Part shown: one piece after another, positions 35,153 through 44,101 of the stretch
Layout of the letters: each line of letters opens with the position of its first letter
Numbering within the stretch: the stretch's first letter is position 1
Source of the DNA: Pseudomonas sp. RIT-PI-r
GTDB taxonomy: Bacteria; Pseudomonadota; Gammaproteobacteria; Pseudomonadales; Pseudomonadaceae
Direction of reading: 5' to 3'
DNA: 64,000 nt
Assembly: GCF_001297015.1 (NCBI RefSeq)
Contig: NZ_LIGE01000046.1
Location: 1-64,000, forward strand
Translations under genes and position numbers: made by a program
The notes under the pieces: model-generated
The model's database searches: none
Seen by the model: the letters and a program-made list of their open reading frames with translations, nothing else
Told to the model about the DNA's origin: nothing

Positions 35153-36328
35153 TTATTGTCGCAGCAAAAACTTCAGGTCGCTCGGCGCGTCCATCGGCAG
35201 TTTCTGCACGGTTTTACCGAGCAGACCGGTCTTGGCATCGCGCTCGACGACGACAATCTGGTTGCTCTTCTGGTTGGCGATCAGCAGGAATTTGCCACTT
35301 GGATCGAGGCTGAACTCACGCGGGTGATCACCCTCAACCGAACGCTTTTGCAGCTCTTTGAGCTGCGCGGTCGCCGGATCGATGCTGAACACCACCAGCT
35401 GATTGGCGGTGCCACGGTTGCTGACGTAGAGGAACTTGCCATCGGCAGACGTGTGCAATGCCGCCCCGGCCTTGTCCGATGTCGGCTGACCGGTGGCCAG
35501 ATCGACCAGTTGGGTTTGCGTCAGTACGCCGTCGTGGTAGTCGAACACCGCGACCTGCGCGCTCATTTCCATGGTCAGCCAGGCGTGCTTGCCGTCAGCA
35601 CTGAACAGCAGATGACGCGGGCCGCTGCCGGCCGGCAAGGGCACTGCGGCGGTCATCGCCGGCGTCAGCGGCAAGTCCGGGTTGGCCTTCGGATCGAACA
35701 GGTAGACGAAAACCTTGTCCGCGCCCAGATCGTTGGAGAATACGTAGCGGCCGTCAGGCGAAGAAACCGTCGAGTGCACGTGGTTGGAGGCCTGGCGCTC
35801 AAGATTGATCCGGCTGGCCGGGTGCGCGCTCATCTGCACGACAGGTTTGAGTTTGCCGTCGGCACCGACCGGCAATACCGCCAGCGTTCCACCCGGATCT
35901 TCCATCACTGAATAATTGCTGACGAACAAGTGGCTGGCGTCAGCGCTGAGGCTTGAATGGGTCGGCTCGTTGCCCAGGCTTTGCACTTGATTGATCAGGG
36001 TCAGCGTGTGGGTTTTCGGATCGATCGAATAGCTGCTGACGCGACCGACCGGGTCTTCCTGGCCCGGGCCGTTCTCGTTGACCACAAACAGGCGCTGCTG
36101 GTCTTTGGACAGGGTCAGCCAGGACGGGTTTTCACTTTTGACCACTTGCAGCGGTTTCGCGTCGATCTGGCCCGTAGCGCTGTCGAAGTTCATTCGATAG
36201 ATGCCCTGGCTGGTGCCGGCGGTGTAGGAACCGACCAGCAATTGGAAGCTTTCTGCGGAGGCCGTGGACAGGCCCATGGCACCGACGCTGCCGGCCATCA
36301 GCAGCGGCCAGAATTTACGCATTTTCAT
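35153..36328 (-). CDS. Exported lactonase-fold (6-phosphogluconolactonase-like) protein
   Basis: A 391-residue protein with a signal peptide (WPLLMAGSVGAMGLSTASA) and a seven-bladed beta-propeller of the Pgl/YbhE family. Landmarks are LVGSYTAGTSQGIYR, NEPTHSSLSAD, NHVHSTVSSPDGRYVF, GSGPRHLLFSADGKHAWL and HPREFSLDPSGKFL. Because it is exported, it probably hydrolyses an extracytoplasmic lactone or has a different role from cytoplasmic PgL. The start overlaps the end of the upstream gene by 14 bases, which suggests coupled translation. Confidence 0.85.
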   Translation of the reverse strand: MKMRKFWPLLMAGSVGAMGLSTASAESFQLLVGSYTAGTSQGIYRMNFDSATGQIDAKPLQVVKSENPSWLTLSKDQQRLFVVNENGPGQEDPVGRVSSYSIDPKTHTLTLINQVQSLGNEPTHSSLSADASHLFVSNYSVMEDPGGTLAVLPVGADGKLKPVVQMSAHPASRINLERQASNHVHSTVSSPDGRYVFSNDLGADKVFVYLFDPKANPDLPLTPAMTAAVPLPAGSGPRHLLFSADGKHAWLTMEMSAQVAVFDYHDGVLTQTQLVDLATGQPTSDKAGAALHTSADGKFLYVSNRGTANQLVVFSIDPATAQLKELQKRSVEGDHPREFSLDPSGKFLLIANQKSNQIVVVERDAKTGLLGKTVQKLPMDAPSDLKFLLRQ

Positions 36329-36626
36329 CAGTGTCATCCTCATCGTCGCTGCTGCTGACTACATCGCCGTGGCAGACCAGGCGGTGTTCGCCGACCGCTT
36401 TGGTTTCATTGAAATAACCGACGATCAGCCAGCTTTGCAGGGAGTCATCAAACGTTGCCGCTGCAACCTGAGCCGGGGTGAACTCCCAATGCTTGGCCGC
36501 TCGGCCATCGATGCATTCGATGTGCAGGTTATCGTCCTCGTCGAGGGCGAATTCGAAGGCATGCAGGCCGTCGATTTCGACCATACCGCAGTGTTCGAGG
36601 GCGTTGAGAAGGGTTTGGGCAGTCAT
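36315..36626 (-). CDS. Conserved small acidic protein (possibly DUF5629)
   Basis: A 103-residue protein (MTAQTLLNALEHCGMVEIDGL at its start) with an acidic C-terminal tail SSSDDEDDTDENA. I tentatively recall a Pseudomonas-specific DUF5629 for this kind of protein. ATG 36626 is followed at once by the conserved region, and the upstream in-frame extension runs into a REP element and is rejected. It is the first gene of a unit with the lactonase-like gene. Confidence 0.68.
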   Translation of the reverse strand: MTAQTLLNALEHCGMVEIDGLHAFEFALDEDDNLHIECIDGRAAKHWEFTPAQVAAATFDDSLQSWLIVGYFNETKAVGEHRLVCHGDVVSSSDDEDDTDENA

Positions 36627-36688
36627 GGCAAACAGTCTTTCTAAGGGGGGAAAGGGCCAATGATAGCTCATTGTCGTACCTGCCCCTT

Positions 36689-36777
36689 GTAGGAGTGAGC
36701 CTGCTCGCGATGGCGGTGTGTCATCCAACAGATATGTTGAATGCGAAACCACTATCGCGAGCAGGCTCACTCCTACA
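36689..36777. repeat. Inverted REP pair
   Basis: GTAGGAGTGAGCCTGCTCGC and its reverse complement, about 90 bases apart, separate the preceding unit from the pentonate cluster. Confidence 0.9.
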
Positions 36778-36792
36778 GGGGATTGGGGGGTG

Positions 36793-38373
36793 TCAGAGGG
36801 CTTCGCGGCTAGGTTTGCCGTCGACCAGGCGCTGGATGCGCAGCGGGTTGGCATTTTTCAGCGGCTCGGGCAGCAAGCTGTCCGGGTAATTCTGGAAGCA
36901 CACCGGGCGCAGAAAGCGGTCGATGGCCAGCGTACCGACCGAGGTGCCGCGTGCGTCGGATGTCGCCGGATACGGCCCGCCATGGACCATCGAATCGCAC
37001 ACCTCGACACCGGTCGGATAGCCGTTGAGCAGGATCCGCCCGACCTTCTGTTCCAGCAGCGGTGTCAGTTCTGCGAAGCGCTCGAAGTCCGCCAGCTCAC
37101 CAATAATAGTCGCAGTGAGTTGCCCGTGCAGGCCATGCAATGCCGCACTGAGTTGCGCCTGATCCGCCACTTCGACAATCACCGTGGTCGGGCCGAACAC
37201 TTCTTCCTGCAGCACTTCATCGCCATTGATCAGCAGACTGACGTCGGCCTTGAACAACTGTGGCTGCGCCTGATTGCCCTGCTGTGGATTACCCGCAAGA
37301 TGTTCAATACCGGCGTGTGCCAACAGCTTCTGCAAGCCTTTGCCGTAGCTGCCGAGAGTGCCGGCGTTGAGCATGGTTTGTGCCGGTTGATCACCGATCA
37401 GACCCGCAACCTGCTGCACGAACGCGCTGAACTCTGGCGAACGAATGCCGATCACCAGACCCGGATTGGTACAGAACTGACCGCAGCCCTGCACCACCGA
37501 AGCGGTCAGGTCGCGGGCGACGGTTTCCGAACGCTCGGCAAGGGCCTGCGGCAGGATGATCACCGGGTTGATGCTCGACATCTCTGCAAACACCGGAATC
37601 GGTTGCGGGCGCGCAGCGGCCATGTCGCACAGTGCCCGACCGCCCTTGAGCGAACCGGTGAAGCCGACTGCCTGAATCGCCGGATGCTTGACCAGCCACT
37701 CACCGACGCCACCACCGTAAATCATGTTGAACACGCCCGCCGGCATGGCGGTTTTTTCAGCGGCGCGGATCAGTGCATCGGCGACCAGTTCAGCCGTGGC
37801 CATGTGACCGCTGTGAGCCTTGAACACTACCGGGCAACCGGCGGCCAGCGCCGAAGCGGTATCGCCGCCAGCGGTGGAAAAAGCCAGCGGAAAGTTGCTT
37901 GCGCCGAACACCGCCACCGGGCCGAGGCCGATGCGGTATTGGCGCAGATCCGGGCGTGGCAATGGCTGCCGATCCGGCAGCGCCTGATCAATCCGCGCCC
38001 CGTAGAAATCGCCCCGGCGCAGCACTTTGGCGAACAGACGCATCTGCCCGCTGGTACGCCCGCGCTCGCCTTGAATCCGTCCGGCCGGCAATGCGGTTTC
38101 GCGGCATACCACGGCAACGAAGTCATCGCCGAGGGCATCCAGCTCATCGGCAATCGCATCGAGAAACTGCGCGCGACGTTCGGCGCTGAGGCTGCGATAG
38201 GCCGGGTATGCGGCAGCGGCAGCTTTGGCAGCGGCGTCGACTTCTTCAGCCGTGGCCTGGATGAAATCGTGTGGCAGCTGTTCGCCCGTCGTGGCGTCGA
38301 CCGATTGCAGTTTGACGTTGCCAGCGGCGCTGCGCTGACCGCCGATGTAGTTGTGACCGAGAATCTGAGTCAT
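36793..38373 (-). CDS. 2-oxoglutarate semialdehyde (2,5-dioxovalerate) dehydrogenase
   Basis: A 526-residue aldehyde dehydrogenase that would oxidise 2-oxoglutarate semialdehyde to 2-oxoglutarate, the last step of the oxidative pentose and hexarate pathways. The active-site Cys is C301 in GCGQFCTNPGL and the base is E264 in VFAEMSS. Long length, FGASNFPLAFSTAGGDTASAL and HPAIQAVGFTGSLKGGRAL are typical of this subfamily (NADP-preferring). It follows the FAH-family gene by 9 bases on the same strand, fitting consecutive steps. Confidence 0.88.
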   Translation of the reverse strand: MTQILGHNYIGGQRSAAGNVKLQSVDATTGEQLPHDFIQATAEEVDAAAKAAAAAYPAYRSLSAERRAQFLDAIADELDALGDDFVAVVCRETALPAGRIQGERGRTSGQMRLFAKVLRRGDFYGARIDQALPDRQPLPRPDLRQYRIGLGPVAVFGASNFPLAFSTAGGDTASALAAGCPVVFKAHSGHMATAELVADALIRAAEKTAMPAGVFNMIYGGGVGEWLVKHPAIQAVGFTGSLKGGRALCDMAAARPQPIPVFAEMSSINPVIILPQALAERSETVARDLTASVVQGCGQFCTNPGLVIGIRSPEFSAFVQQVAGLIGDQPAQTMLNAGTLGSYGKGLQKLLAHAGIEHLAGNPQQGNQAQPQLFKADVSLLINGDEVLQEEVFGPTTVIVEVADQAQLSAALHGLHGQLTATIIGELADFERFAELTPLLEQKVGRILLNGYPTGVEVCDSMVHGGPYPATSDARGTSVGTLAIDRFLRPVCFQNYPDSLLPEPLKNANPLRIQRLVDGKPSREAL

Positions 38374-38382
38374 GGGATCTCC

Positions 38383-39375
38383 TTAAAGGGTGCCGATGCT
38401 GTCCGGTTCATAAGCCGCTGGGACCGGGACGATGCCATTGACCAGCGGCGCACCGAATTCGGCCTGGCTGATTTCAAACACGTCACCCGGTTGGGTGCGG
38501 ATGCCATCGGCGAACGACAGGGTCGCGGTGCCGAAGAAGTGAATGTGTACGTCACCGGGACGGAGGAACTGGCTGTACTTGAAGTGGTGGTATTCGAGGT
38601 TGGCGAGGCTGTGGCACATGTTCGCCTCGCCGCTGAGAAACTCGTTCTGCCAAAGCACTTCGCCGTCACGCAGGATGCGGCTGCTGCCTGCCAGATGTTG
38701 AGGCAATTCACCTGTGCGAAGTTCCGGCCCATAGCTGCAACTGCGCAGTTTCGAGTGTGCGAGGTACAGGTAATTCTTGCGTTCCATGACGTGGTCGGAG
38801 AACTCGTTGCCAACCGCAAAGCCCAGTCGATAGGGCTTGCCGTCGTTGCCGATGAGGTACAGGCCGGCCATTTCCGGCTCCTCGCCGGCGTCTTCGGCAA
38901 ACGGCGGTACTGGGAACGGCTGGCCTGGACGGACAACAATGCTGCCGTCGCCCTTGTAGAACCATTCTGGTTGCACACCGGCCTGCCCCGCCGCCGGTTT
39001 GCCGCCCTCCACGCCCCATTTGAAGATACGCATGGTGTCAGTCATCGTCGCTTCGTCGCCGCCCTGCTGATGCATTTTGTCCCGCGCCGAGGCGCTGCCC
39101 AGATGGGTCAGGCCGGTGCCGCTGATCAACATGTGCGCCGGATCCGGGTGATCGAGTGGCGGCAGGATGCGCAGTTGCGACAGCAGTTCGGCGTAGTCAT
39201 GGCTGATGCCGAGGCCGAGGGTTTGCACTTGCTGCTCAAGGGTGTTGCCGGCCTCGATGGCGGCGAGTGCCAGATCGCGCACTGTGCGGGCGTCCTGCAC
39301 TTCGCGCACCAGACCGTTGTCGACCACGCCGACGCGGCGTTCGCGGTTGCTTAATTCGAATTGAACCAGATGCAT
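38383..39375 (-). CDS. FAH-family 2-keto-3-deoxypentonate dehydratase (GguC/XylX-like)
   Basis: A 330-residue fumarylacetoacetate-hydrolase superfamily protein of the GguC type (MHLVQFELSNRERRVGVVD at the start). The family also includes XylX-like 2-keto-3-deoxy-xylonate dehydratases, which convert the product of the sugar-acid dehydratase to 2-oxoglutarate semialdehyde. The metal site is suggested by the central and C-terminal Glu/Asp clusters (VGNEFSDHVMERKNYL, PGDVFEI). ATG 39375 is chosen because an in-frame extension runs through a REP element. Its neighbours supply the steps before and after. Confidence 0.82.
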   Translation of the reverse strand: MHLVQFELSNRERRVGVVDNGLVREVQDARTVRDLALAAIEAGNTLEQQVQTLGLGISHDYAELLSQLRILPPLDHPDPAHMLISGTGLTHLGSASARDKMHQQGGDEATMTDTMRIFKWGVEGGKPAAGQAGVQPEWFYKGDGSIVVRPGQPFPVPPFAEDAGEEPEMAGLYLIGNDGKPYRLGFAVGNEFSDHVMERKNYLYLAHSKLRSCSYGPELRTGELPQHLAGSSRILRDGEVLWQNEFLSGEANMCHSLANLEYHHFKYSQFLRPGDVHIHFFGTATLSFADGIRTQPGDVFEISQAEFGAPLVNGIVPVPAAYEPDSIGTL

Positions 39376-39419
39376 ATGTCCTCTCCTGTCTACAAAACTT
39401 CGAAACACTGCAAAACCCT

Positions 39420-39508
39420 GTGGGAGCTGGCTTGCCAGCGATGGCAATCTGTCTGACACATTGATGTTGGATGTGCCGCCGTCATCGCTGGCAAGCCAGC
39501 TCCCACAG
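39420..39508. repeat. Inverted REP pair (CTGGCAAGCCAG type)
   Basis: TGTGGGAGCTGGCTTGCCAG and its reverse complement lie between the transporter gene and the FAH-family gene, inside what is otherwise a same-strand gene run. Confidence 0.9.
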
Positions 39509-39534
39509 GTTTAGTGGTGATTGGTGGTTGGGTT

Positions 39535-40857
39535 TCAGGTTCGGGTGGCGCCGCGGGCGCTGGCGGCAAATTGGTCAACCGGCAGGACGTGTTTGCGTTC
39601 CAGTACACGGTAGACGATGCCGGTCAGGATCAAGCCGAACACCATCACCCCCGAGAGGAAGTACAGCCCTGACGCCAGATTGCCGGTGTATTCCTTCAAC
39701 GCGCCAATCACAAACGGCCCGATGTACCCACCCAGATTCCCCACCGAGTTGATCAAGGCAATCCCCGCCGCCGCACTCGCGCCAGCAAAGAACCGCCCCG
39801 GCAAGGTCCAGAACACCGCCGTGCAGGAAAACAGCGCGAACGCCACCAGGCACAATGCCGCCAGTTGCGCCACCGGCAACGACAGCCAGGCGCTCATGAA
39901 CAGGCCAATCGCGCCCAGCACATAAAGCACGGCGAGGTGCCCGTAGCGATCATTCAAGCGGTCAGAACTGCGCGGCACGATGAGCAAACCGATGATCCCG
40001 AAGATGTACGGCACCGACGAGACGAAACCGGTGACCAGATCGCTGCCACCGAATTGCTTGATCAGCGTCGGCAACCACAAACCCAAGCCATAAATGCTCA
40101 ACGTCACCGGCAGGTAAAACAGCGCCAGCAGCAACACACGTTTGTCTTTCAGCGCATGCAGCGGATTGCCGTGACGGGTCTGGCCGTATTCCTGCAGATC
40201 TTTTTTCAGCTCGCCGGTGAGCCAGTCTTTCTCGGCCTGATCCATCCATTTCACTTGCTGTGGGCCGTCCGGCAACCAGCGCAGCACCGGCCAGGTCAGC
40301 AGGATCGCCGGGGTGCCAATGACAATGAACAGCCACTGCCAGCCATGCAGACCGAGAACGCCGTCCATGCCAAGCAAACCGCCGGAAACGGGACCTGTGA
40401 TCATCATCGCAATCGGTTGCGAGAGGATGAACAGCCCAAGGATCTTGCCGCGATGGCGCACCGGGAACCATTGGGTGATGTAGTAGAGAACGCCGGGGAA
40501 GAACCCCGCCTCGGCCGCGCCGAGCAGAAAGCGCATCACGTAGAAACTGTGCGGGCCTTGGACGAAGGCCATGCCGATAGTGATGGCGCCCCAGGTGATC
40601 ATGATCCGCGCGAACCAGCGTCGTGCGCCGAAGCGTTCGAGCATCAGGTTGCTGGGAATTTCGAGGAGGAAGTAGCCAATGAAGAACAGCCCGGCGCCGA
40701 GGCCGTAAGCCGCATCGCCGATGCCGATGTCGGCGCCCATGTGCAGCTTGGCGAAGCCGACGGCGGAGCGATCCACATAGGCGATCAGGTACAGCAGGAT
40801 CAGGAAGGGAATCAGTTTCAGCGTTATGCGCCGTATCAGCCGCAGTTCCTGGCTCAT
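39535..40857 (-). CDS. MFS transporter, anion:cation symporter family
   Basis: A 440-residue permease with about twelve membrane segments. IAYVDRSAVGFAKLHM, FFIGYFLLEIPSNLMLERFGARRW and GAAEAGFFPGVLYYITQWFP are classical for the ACS family, which imports sugar acids (galactonate, glucarate, phthalate-type anions). In this cluster it most likely imports the pentonate or a related aldonate. It diverges from the dehydratase gene across a 193-base region with two operator-like palindromes. Confidence 0.9.
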   Translation of the reverse strand: MSQELRLIRRITLKLIPFLILLYLIAYVDRSAVGFAKLHMGADIGIGDAAYGLGAGLFFIGYFLLEIPSNLMLERFGARRWFARIMITWGAITIGMAFVQGPHSFYVMRFLLGAAEAGFFPGVLYYITQWFPVRHRGKILGLFILSQPIAMMITGPVSGGLLGMDGVLGLHGWQWLFIVIGTPAILLTWPVLRWLPDGPQQVKWMDQAEKDWLTGELKKDLQEYGQTRHGNPLHALKDKRVLLLALFYLPVTLSIYGLGLWLPTLIKQFGGSDLVTGFVSSVPYIFGIIGLLIVPRSSDRLNDRYGHLAVLYVLGAIGLFMSAWLSLPVAQLAALCLVAFALFSCTAVFWTLPGRFFAGASAAAGIALINSVGNLGGYIGPFVIGALKEYTGNLASGLYFLSGVMVFGLILTGIVYRVLERKHVLPVDQFAASARGATRT

Positions 40858-40950
40858 GAGATCGGTCTCCGATTGTTGTTTTTATAGAACCTCGGGGGAC
40901 GCCTCTCACGGAAAACCGTCAGGGCCATCCCTCCGTCAAAAACGACTATA

Positions 40951-40961
40951 TAGTAATACTA
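40951..40961. promoter_or_regulatory. Operator-like palindrome, GntR (FCD) type
   Basis: TAGTAATACTA is a perfect 11-base palindrome of the T-GT-N3-AC-A kind bound by FadR/FCD-subfamily GntR regulators. It lies between the divergent transporter and dehydratase genes, near the transporter side. Confidence 0.6.
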
Positions 40962-41025
40962 ATTCACCAACAACACTTCCAAACGCAGGATTTTGCGCTT
41001 AGATTAGGCCGTAGCTGGAACACTA

Positions 41026-41036
41026 TAGTCATACAA
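41026..41036. promoter_or_regulatory. Second operator-like site near the dehydratase start
   Basis: TAGTCATACAA matches the palindrome at 40951-40961 at 9 of 11 positions and keeps the GT-N3-AC core. It ends 14 bases before the dehydratase ATG, where a bound repressor would block transcription or initiation. Confidence 0.5.
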
Positions 41037-41050
41037 TAAGAGAATCGATC

Positions 41051-42787
41051 ATGTCTGATAAGAAACCCACCCTGCGCTCCGCCCAATGGTTTGGCACGGC
41101 CGACAAGAACGGCTTCATGTACCGCAGCTGGATGAAGAATCAGGGCATCGCCGACCACCAGTTCCATGGCAAGCCGATCATCGGCATCTGCAACACCTGG
41201 TCGGAACTGACCCCGTGCAACGCGCACTTCCGCCAGATCGCGGAGCACGTCAAACGCGGGGTGATCGAGGCCGGTGGTTTTCCAGTGGAATTCCCGGTGT
41301 TCTCCAACGGCGAATCGAACCTGCGCCCGACCGCCATGCTTACCCGCAACCTGGCGAGCATGGACGTTGAAGAAGCGATTCGCGGTAACCCGATTGACGG
41401 CGTGGTGCTGTTGACCGGGTGCGACAAAACCACCCCGGCGCTGCTGATGGGCGCGGCCAGTTGCGACGTGCCGGCCATCGTCGTCACCGGCGGGCCGATG
41501 CTCAACGGCAAGCACAAGGGCAAGGACATCGGCTCCGGCACTGTGGTCTGGCAGCTCAGCGAACAGGTCAAGGCTGGCACCATCACCATCGACGATTTCC
41601 TCGCGGCCGAGGGCGGCATGTCGCGTTCGGCAGGCACTTGCAACACCATGGGCACCGCATCGACCATGGCCTGCATGGCGGAAGCACTCGGCACTTCGCT
41701 GCCGCACAACGCAGCAATTCCAGCGGTGGACGCGCGGCGTTATGTGCTGGCACACATGTCCGGCATGCGCGCGGTGGAGATGGTTCGCGAAGATCTGAAA
41801 CTGTCGAAGATCCTGACCAAGGAAGCCTTCGAAAACGCTATCCGCGTGAACGCCGCCATCGGTGGTTCGACCAACGCGGTGATTCACTTGAAAGCCATCG
41901 CCGGGCGCATTGGCGTCGAGTTGGATCTGGACGATTGGACGCGCATCGGTCGCGGCATGCCAACCATCGTCGACCTGCAACCGTCCGGGCGTTTCCTGAT
42001 GGAAGAGTTCTATTACGCCGGTGGTTTGCCAGCGGTGCTGCGTCGTCTCGGTGAAGCCAATCTGATTCCCAACCCGAATGCGCTGACGGTCAACGGCAAG
42101 TCCATCGGCGAGAACACCAAGGATGCGCCGATTTATGGCGAAGACGAGGTGATCCGCACCCTCGACAATCCGATTCGCGCCGACGGTGGCATCTGTGTGT
42201 TGCGCGGCAATCTGGCGCCACTGGGTGCGGTGCTCAAGCCGTCCGCCGCGACGCCGGAATTGATGCAGCATCGTGGGCGCGCGGTGGTGTTCGAGAACTT
42301 CGACATGTACAAGGCGCGGATCAACGATCCGGAGCTGGATGTCGATAAAGATTCGATTCTGGTGATGAAGAACTGCGGGCCGAAGGGTTATCCGGGCATG
42401 GCTGAAGTCGGCAACATGGGCTTGCCGGCCAAGTTGCTGGCGCAGGGTGTGACCGACATGGTGCGCATTTCCGATGCGCGGATGAGCGGCACGGCGTACG
42501 GCACAGTGGTGTTGCACGTGGCGCCGGAAGCGGCGGCTGGCGGACCTTTGGCCACGGTGAAGGAAGGCGACTGGATCGAGCTGGATTGCGCCACCGGGCG
42601 TTTGCATCTGGATATTCCGGATGCCGAACTGGCCGCGCGCATGGCCGATCTGCAGCCACCGCAGCAGTTGCTGGTGGGTGGCTATCGTCAGCTGTACATC
42701 GATCATGTGCTGCAGGCGGATCAGGGTTGTGACTTTGATTTCCTGGTCGGTTGCCGAGGAGCTGAAGTCCCACGCCATTCTCACTAA
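41051..42787 (+). CDS. IlvD/Edd-family sugar-acid dehydratase (L-arabonate dehydratase type)
   Basis: A 578-residue enzyme that would dehydrate a pentonate (L-arabonate, perhaps D-fuconate or D-galactonate) to its 2-keto-3-deoxy acid. The [2Fe-2S] cluster cysteines expected for this group are C56 (ELTPCNAHF), C124 (LTGCDKTT) and C197 (AGTCNTMG), and the C-terminal end DHVLQADQGCDFDFLVG resembles characterised L-arabonate dehydratases. It is somewhat shorter than typical D-xylonate dehydratases. It is divergent from the transporter; with the two downstream enzymes it completes a route to 2-oxoglutarate. Confidence 0.88.
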   Translation: MSDKKPTLRSAQWFGTADKNGFMYRSWMKNQGIADHQFHGKPIIGICNTWSELTPCNAHFRQIAEHVKRGVIEAGGFPVEFPVFSNGESNLRPTAMLTRNLASMDVEEAIRGNPIDGVVLLTGCDKTTPALLMGAASCDVPAIVVTGGPMLNGKHKGKDIGSGTVVWQLSEQVKAGTITIDDFLAAEGGMSRSAGTCNTMGTASTMACMAEALGTSLPHNAAIPAVDARRYVLAHMSGMRAVEMVREDLKLSKILTKEAFENAIRVNAAIGGSTNAVIHLKAIAGRIGVELDLDDWTRIGRGMPTIVDLQPSGRFLMEEFYYAGGLPAVLRRLGEANLIPNPNALTVNGKSIGENTKDAPIYGEDEVIRTLDNPIRADGGICVLRGNLAPLGAVLKPSAATPELMQHRGRAVVFENFDMYKARINDPELDVDKDSILVMKNCGPKGYPGMAEVGNMGLPAKLLAQGVTDMVRISDARMSGTAYGTVVLHVAPEAAAGGPLATVKEGDWIELDCATGRLHLDIPDAELAARMADLQPPQQLLVGGYRQLYIDHVLQADQGCDFDFLVGCRGAEVPRHSH

Positions 42788-42801
42788 GCCCACCGCCCCC
42801 T

Positions 42802-42890
42802 GTAGGAGTGAGCCTGCTCGCGATAGCAATCTGTCAGTTGATAACTCTGGTAACTGACACACCGCAATCGCGAGCAGGCTCACTCCTACA
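42802..42890. repeat. Inverted REP pair
   Basis: GTAGGAGTGAGCCTGCTCGC and its reverse complement, about 90 bases apart, between the dehydratase and GntR genes. Confidence 0.9.
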
Positions 42891-42972
42891 TTTGCTATGC
42901 ATCAGCCTCAAGAATGCCGCACGCCTGCTATGATGCGCGGCATCTCCATCGCTCAGGATCGCGCCGTTCCCC

Positions 42973-43692
42973 ATGGATTACCGCAAACCCTCCGACCGCA
43001 AAAGCATGCACTCGCGCATCGTCCAGGAACTGGGCATGCAGATCGTCTCCGGACGCTTTTTGCCCGACGACAAACTGCCCGCCGAAGCCTTGCTCTGCGA
43101 GGAGTACGCGGTTAGCCGGCCGGTCTTGCGCGAAGCCACGCGGGTGTTGGTGGCCAAGGGTCTGGTGTATTCCAAACCGCGCGTCGGCACGGTGGTCAAG
43201 GCGCGCCGCGAATGGCACATGCTCGACCCGGACGTGCTGCACTGGCTGATGCAAAGCAGCCCGCAGAATGAGTTCTTCAATGTGCTGACCAGTGTGCGCA
43301 GCATTATTGAACCCGCTGCTGCCGCCCTCGCCGCTCAACATGCGACAGAGGCGGATATTGCCGCGATTGGTGAGGCCTATCAGCGCATGGAAGCGGCGCC
43401 GACGCCGGAGGCGCTGTTGCAGCCGGATCTGGATTTCCATAGCCGGATTGCCGATGCGACGCACAATGATTTGCTGGCGAATCTGTGCAACATGTTGTCG
43501 GTGGCGATTGCCGAGGCGTTGAAGCATTCGAATCAGCGGCCGAATCTGCATGAGCTTGCATTGCCGAGGCATAAGGCGATTTTGACCGCCATTGAAAATC
43601 GTGATGCCCTGGGTGCTCGGCATGCGACGTTGGTGCAGCTGGATGATGCGCGTAGTGCTTTGAGTGTTGTGCTTGGCGCTGAACTCACTTAA
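42973..43692 (+). CDS. GntR-family regulator, FCD subfamily
   Basis: A 239-residue regulator with an N-terminal winged helix (about 12-78, DKLPAEALLCEEYAVSRPVLREATR) and an all-helical FCD ligand domain (about 95-230). The ligand site residues typical of FCD (a metal-binding Asp and three His) are suggested by DLDFHSRIADATHNDLL and LPRHKAILTAIENRDALGARHA. It lies beside the pentonate genes and is the likely binder of the palindromes at 40951 and 41026, with a pathway intermediate as inducer. Confidence 0.88.
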   Translation: MDYRKPSDRKSMHSRIVQELGMQIVSGRFLPDDKLPAEALLCEEYAVSRPVLREATRVLVAKGLVYSKPRVGTVVKARREWHMLDPDVLHWLMQSSPQNEFFNVLTSVRSIIEPAAAALAAQHATEADIAAIGEAYQRMEAAPTPEALLQPDLDFHSRIADATHNDLLANLCNMLSVAIAEALKHSNQRPNLHELALPRHKAILTAIENRDALGARHATLVQLDDARSALSVVLGAELT

Positions 43693-43707
43693 GGCTTGAG
43701 ACTGCTT

Positions 43708-44036
43708 GCCCTCACCCTAGCCCTCCCGAAACGTCGGACCGCCCAGAGGTAGAGGGGACCGACCGGGGGATATTCGAGATTTACGCCGACTTGAACGATT
43801 TGTAGTGAATCCATAACCGACTCGACATCTCCAGTCGAACGATTTGCTGTGAATCCATAACCGACTCGACATCTCCAGTCGAACGATTTGCTGTGAATCC
43901 ATAATCGACTCGGTATCTCAAGTCGAATGATTTGCTTTAAAGCCATAATCAACTCGGTATCTCAGGTCGATGGATCAAGCCGCACACCTCGGTCAGTCCC
44001 CTCTCCCTCGGGGAGAGGGTTAGGGTGAGGGGCTCT
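43708..44036. repeat. Tandem 44-base repeat between inverted ends
   Basis: Four contiguous copies of a 44-base unit starting GAACGATTTGCTGTGAATCC fill 43793-43968 (43793-43836, 43837-43880, 43881-43924, 43925-43968), becoming more divergent to the right. The array is flanked by inverted sequences: CCCTCACCCTAGCCCTCCC with AGAGGGGACCGACCGG on the left, and CCTCGGTCAGTCCCCTCTCC with GGGAGAGGGTTAGGGTGAGG on the right. A 44-base unit cannot keep a reading frame, so it is not coding. The whole is the 409-base gap after the GntR gene. Confidence 0.88.
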
Positions 44037-44050
44037 TGATCTTCAGCCAC

Positions 44051-44082
44051 AAAAAAAGCCGCAACCCAAAGGTTGCGGCTTT
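44051..44082 (-). terminator. Terminator downstream of the RND gene
   Basis: AGCCGCAACC and GGTTGCGGCT form a 10-base stem with a CAAA loop; on the minus strand it is followed by seven T residues. It ends the YCF48-RND transcript. Confidence 0.88.
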
Positions 44083-44101
44083 GTCGTTTCAGCCCTTCAG
44101 A

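Noticed and set aside
36718..39354. An 878-codon plus-strand frame across the aldehyde dehydrogenase and FAH-family genes
   Set aside because: Antisense to two clear enzyme genes and crossing their junction; no recognisable protein.
40964..42883. A 639-codon minus-strand frame across the dehydratase gene
   Set aside because: Antisense to the IlvD/Edd-family gene, which has all its cluster cysteines; the frame also runs into a REP element.
43689..43952. A short minus-strand frame over the tandem array
   Set aside because: Its apparent repeats reflect the 44-base DNA repeat, which is not a multiple of three; no start signal or coding character.
43793..43968. The repeated 44-base units as a CRISPR array
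   Set aside because: The units are contiguous with no variable spacers, and no cas genes are near. It is a plain tandem repeat.
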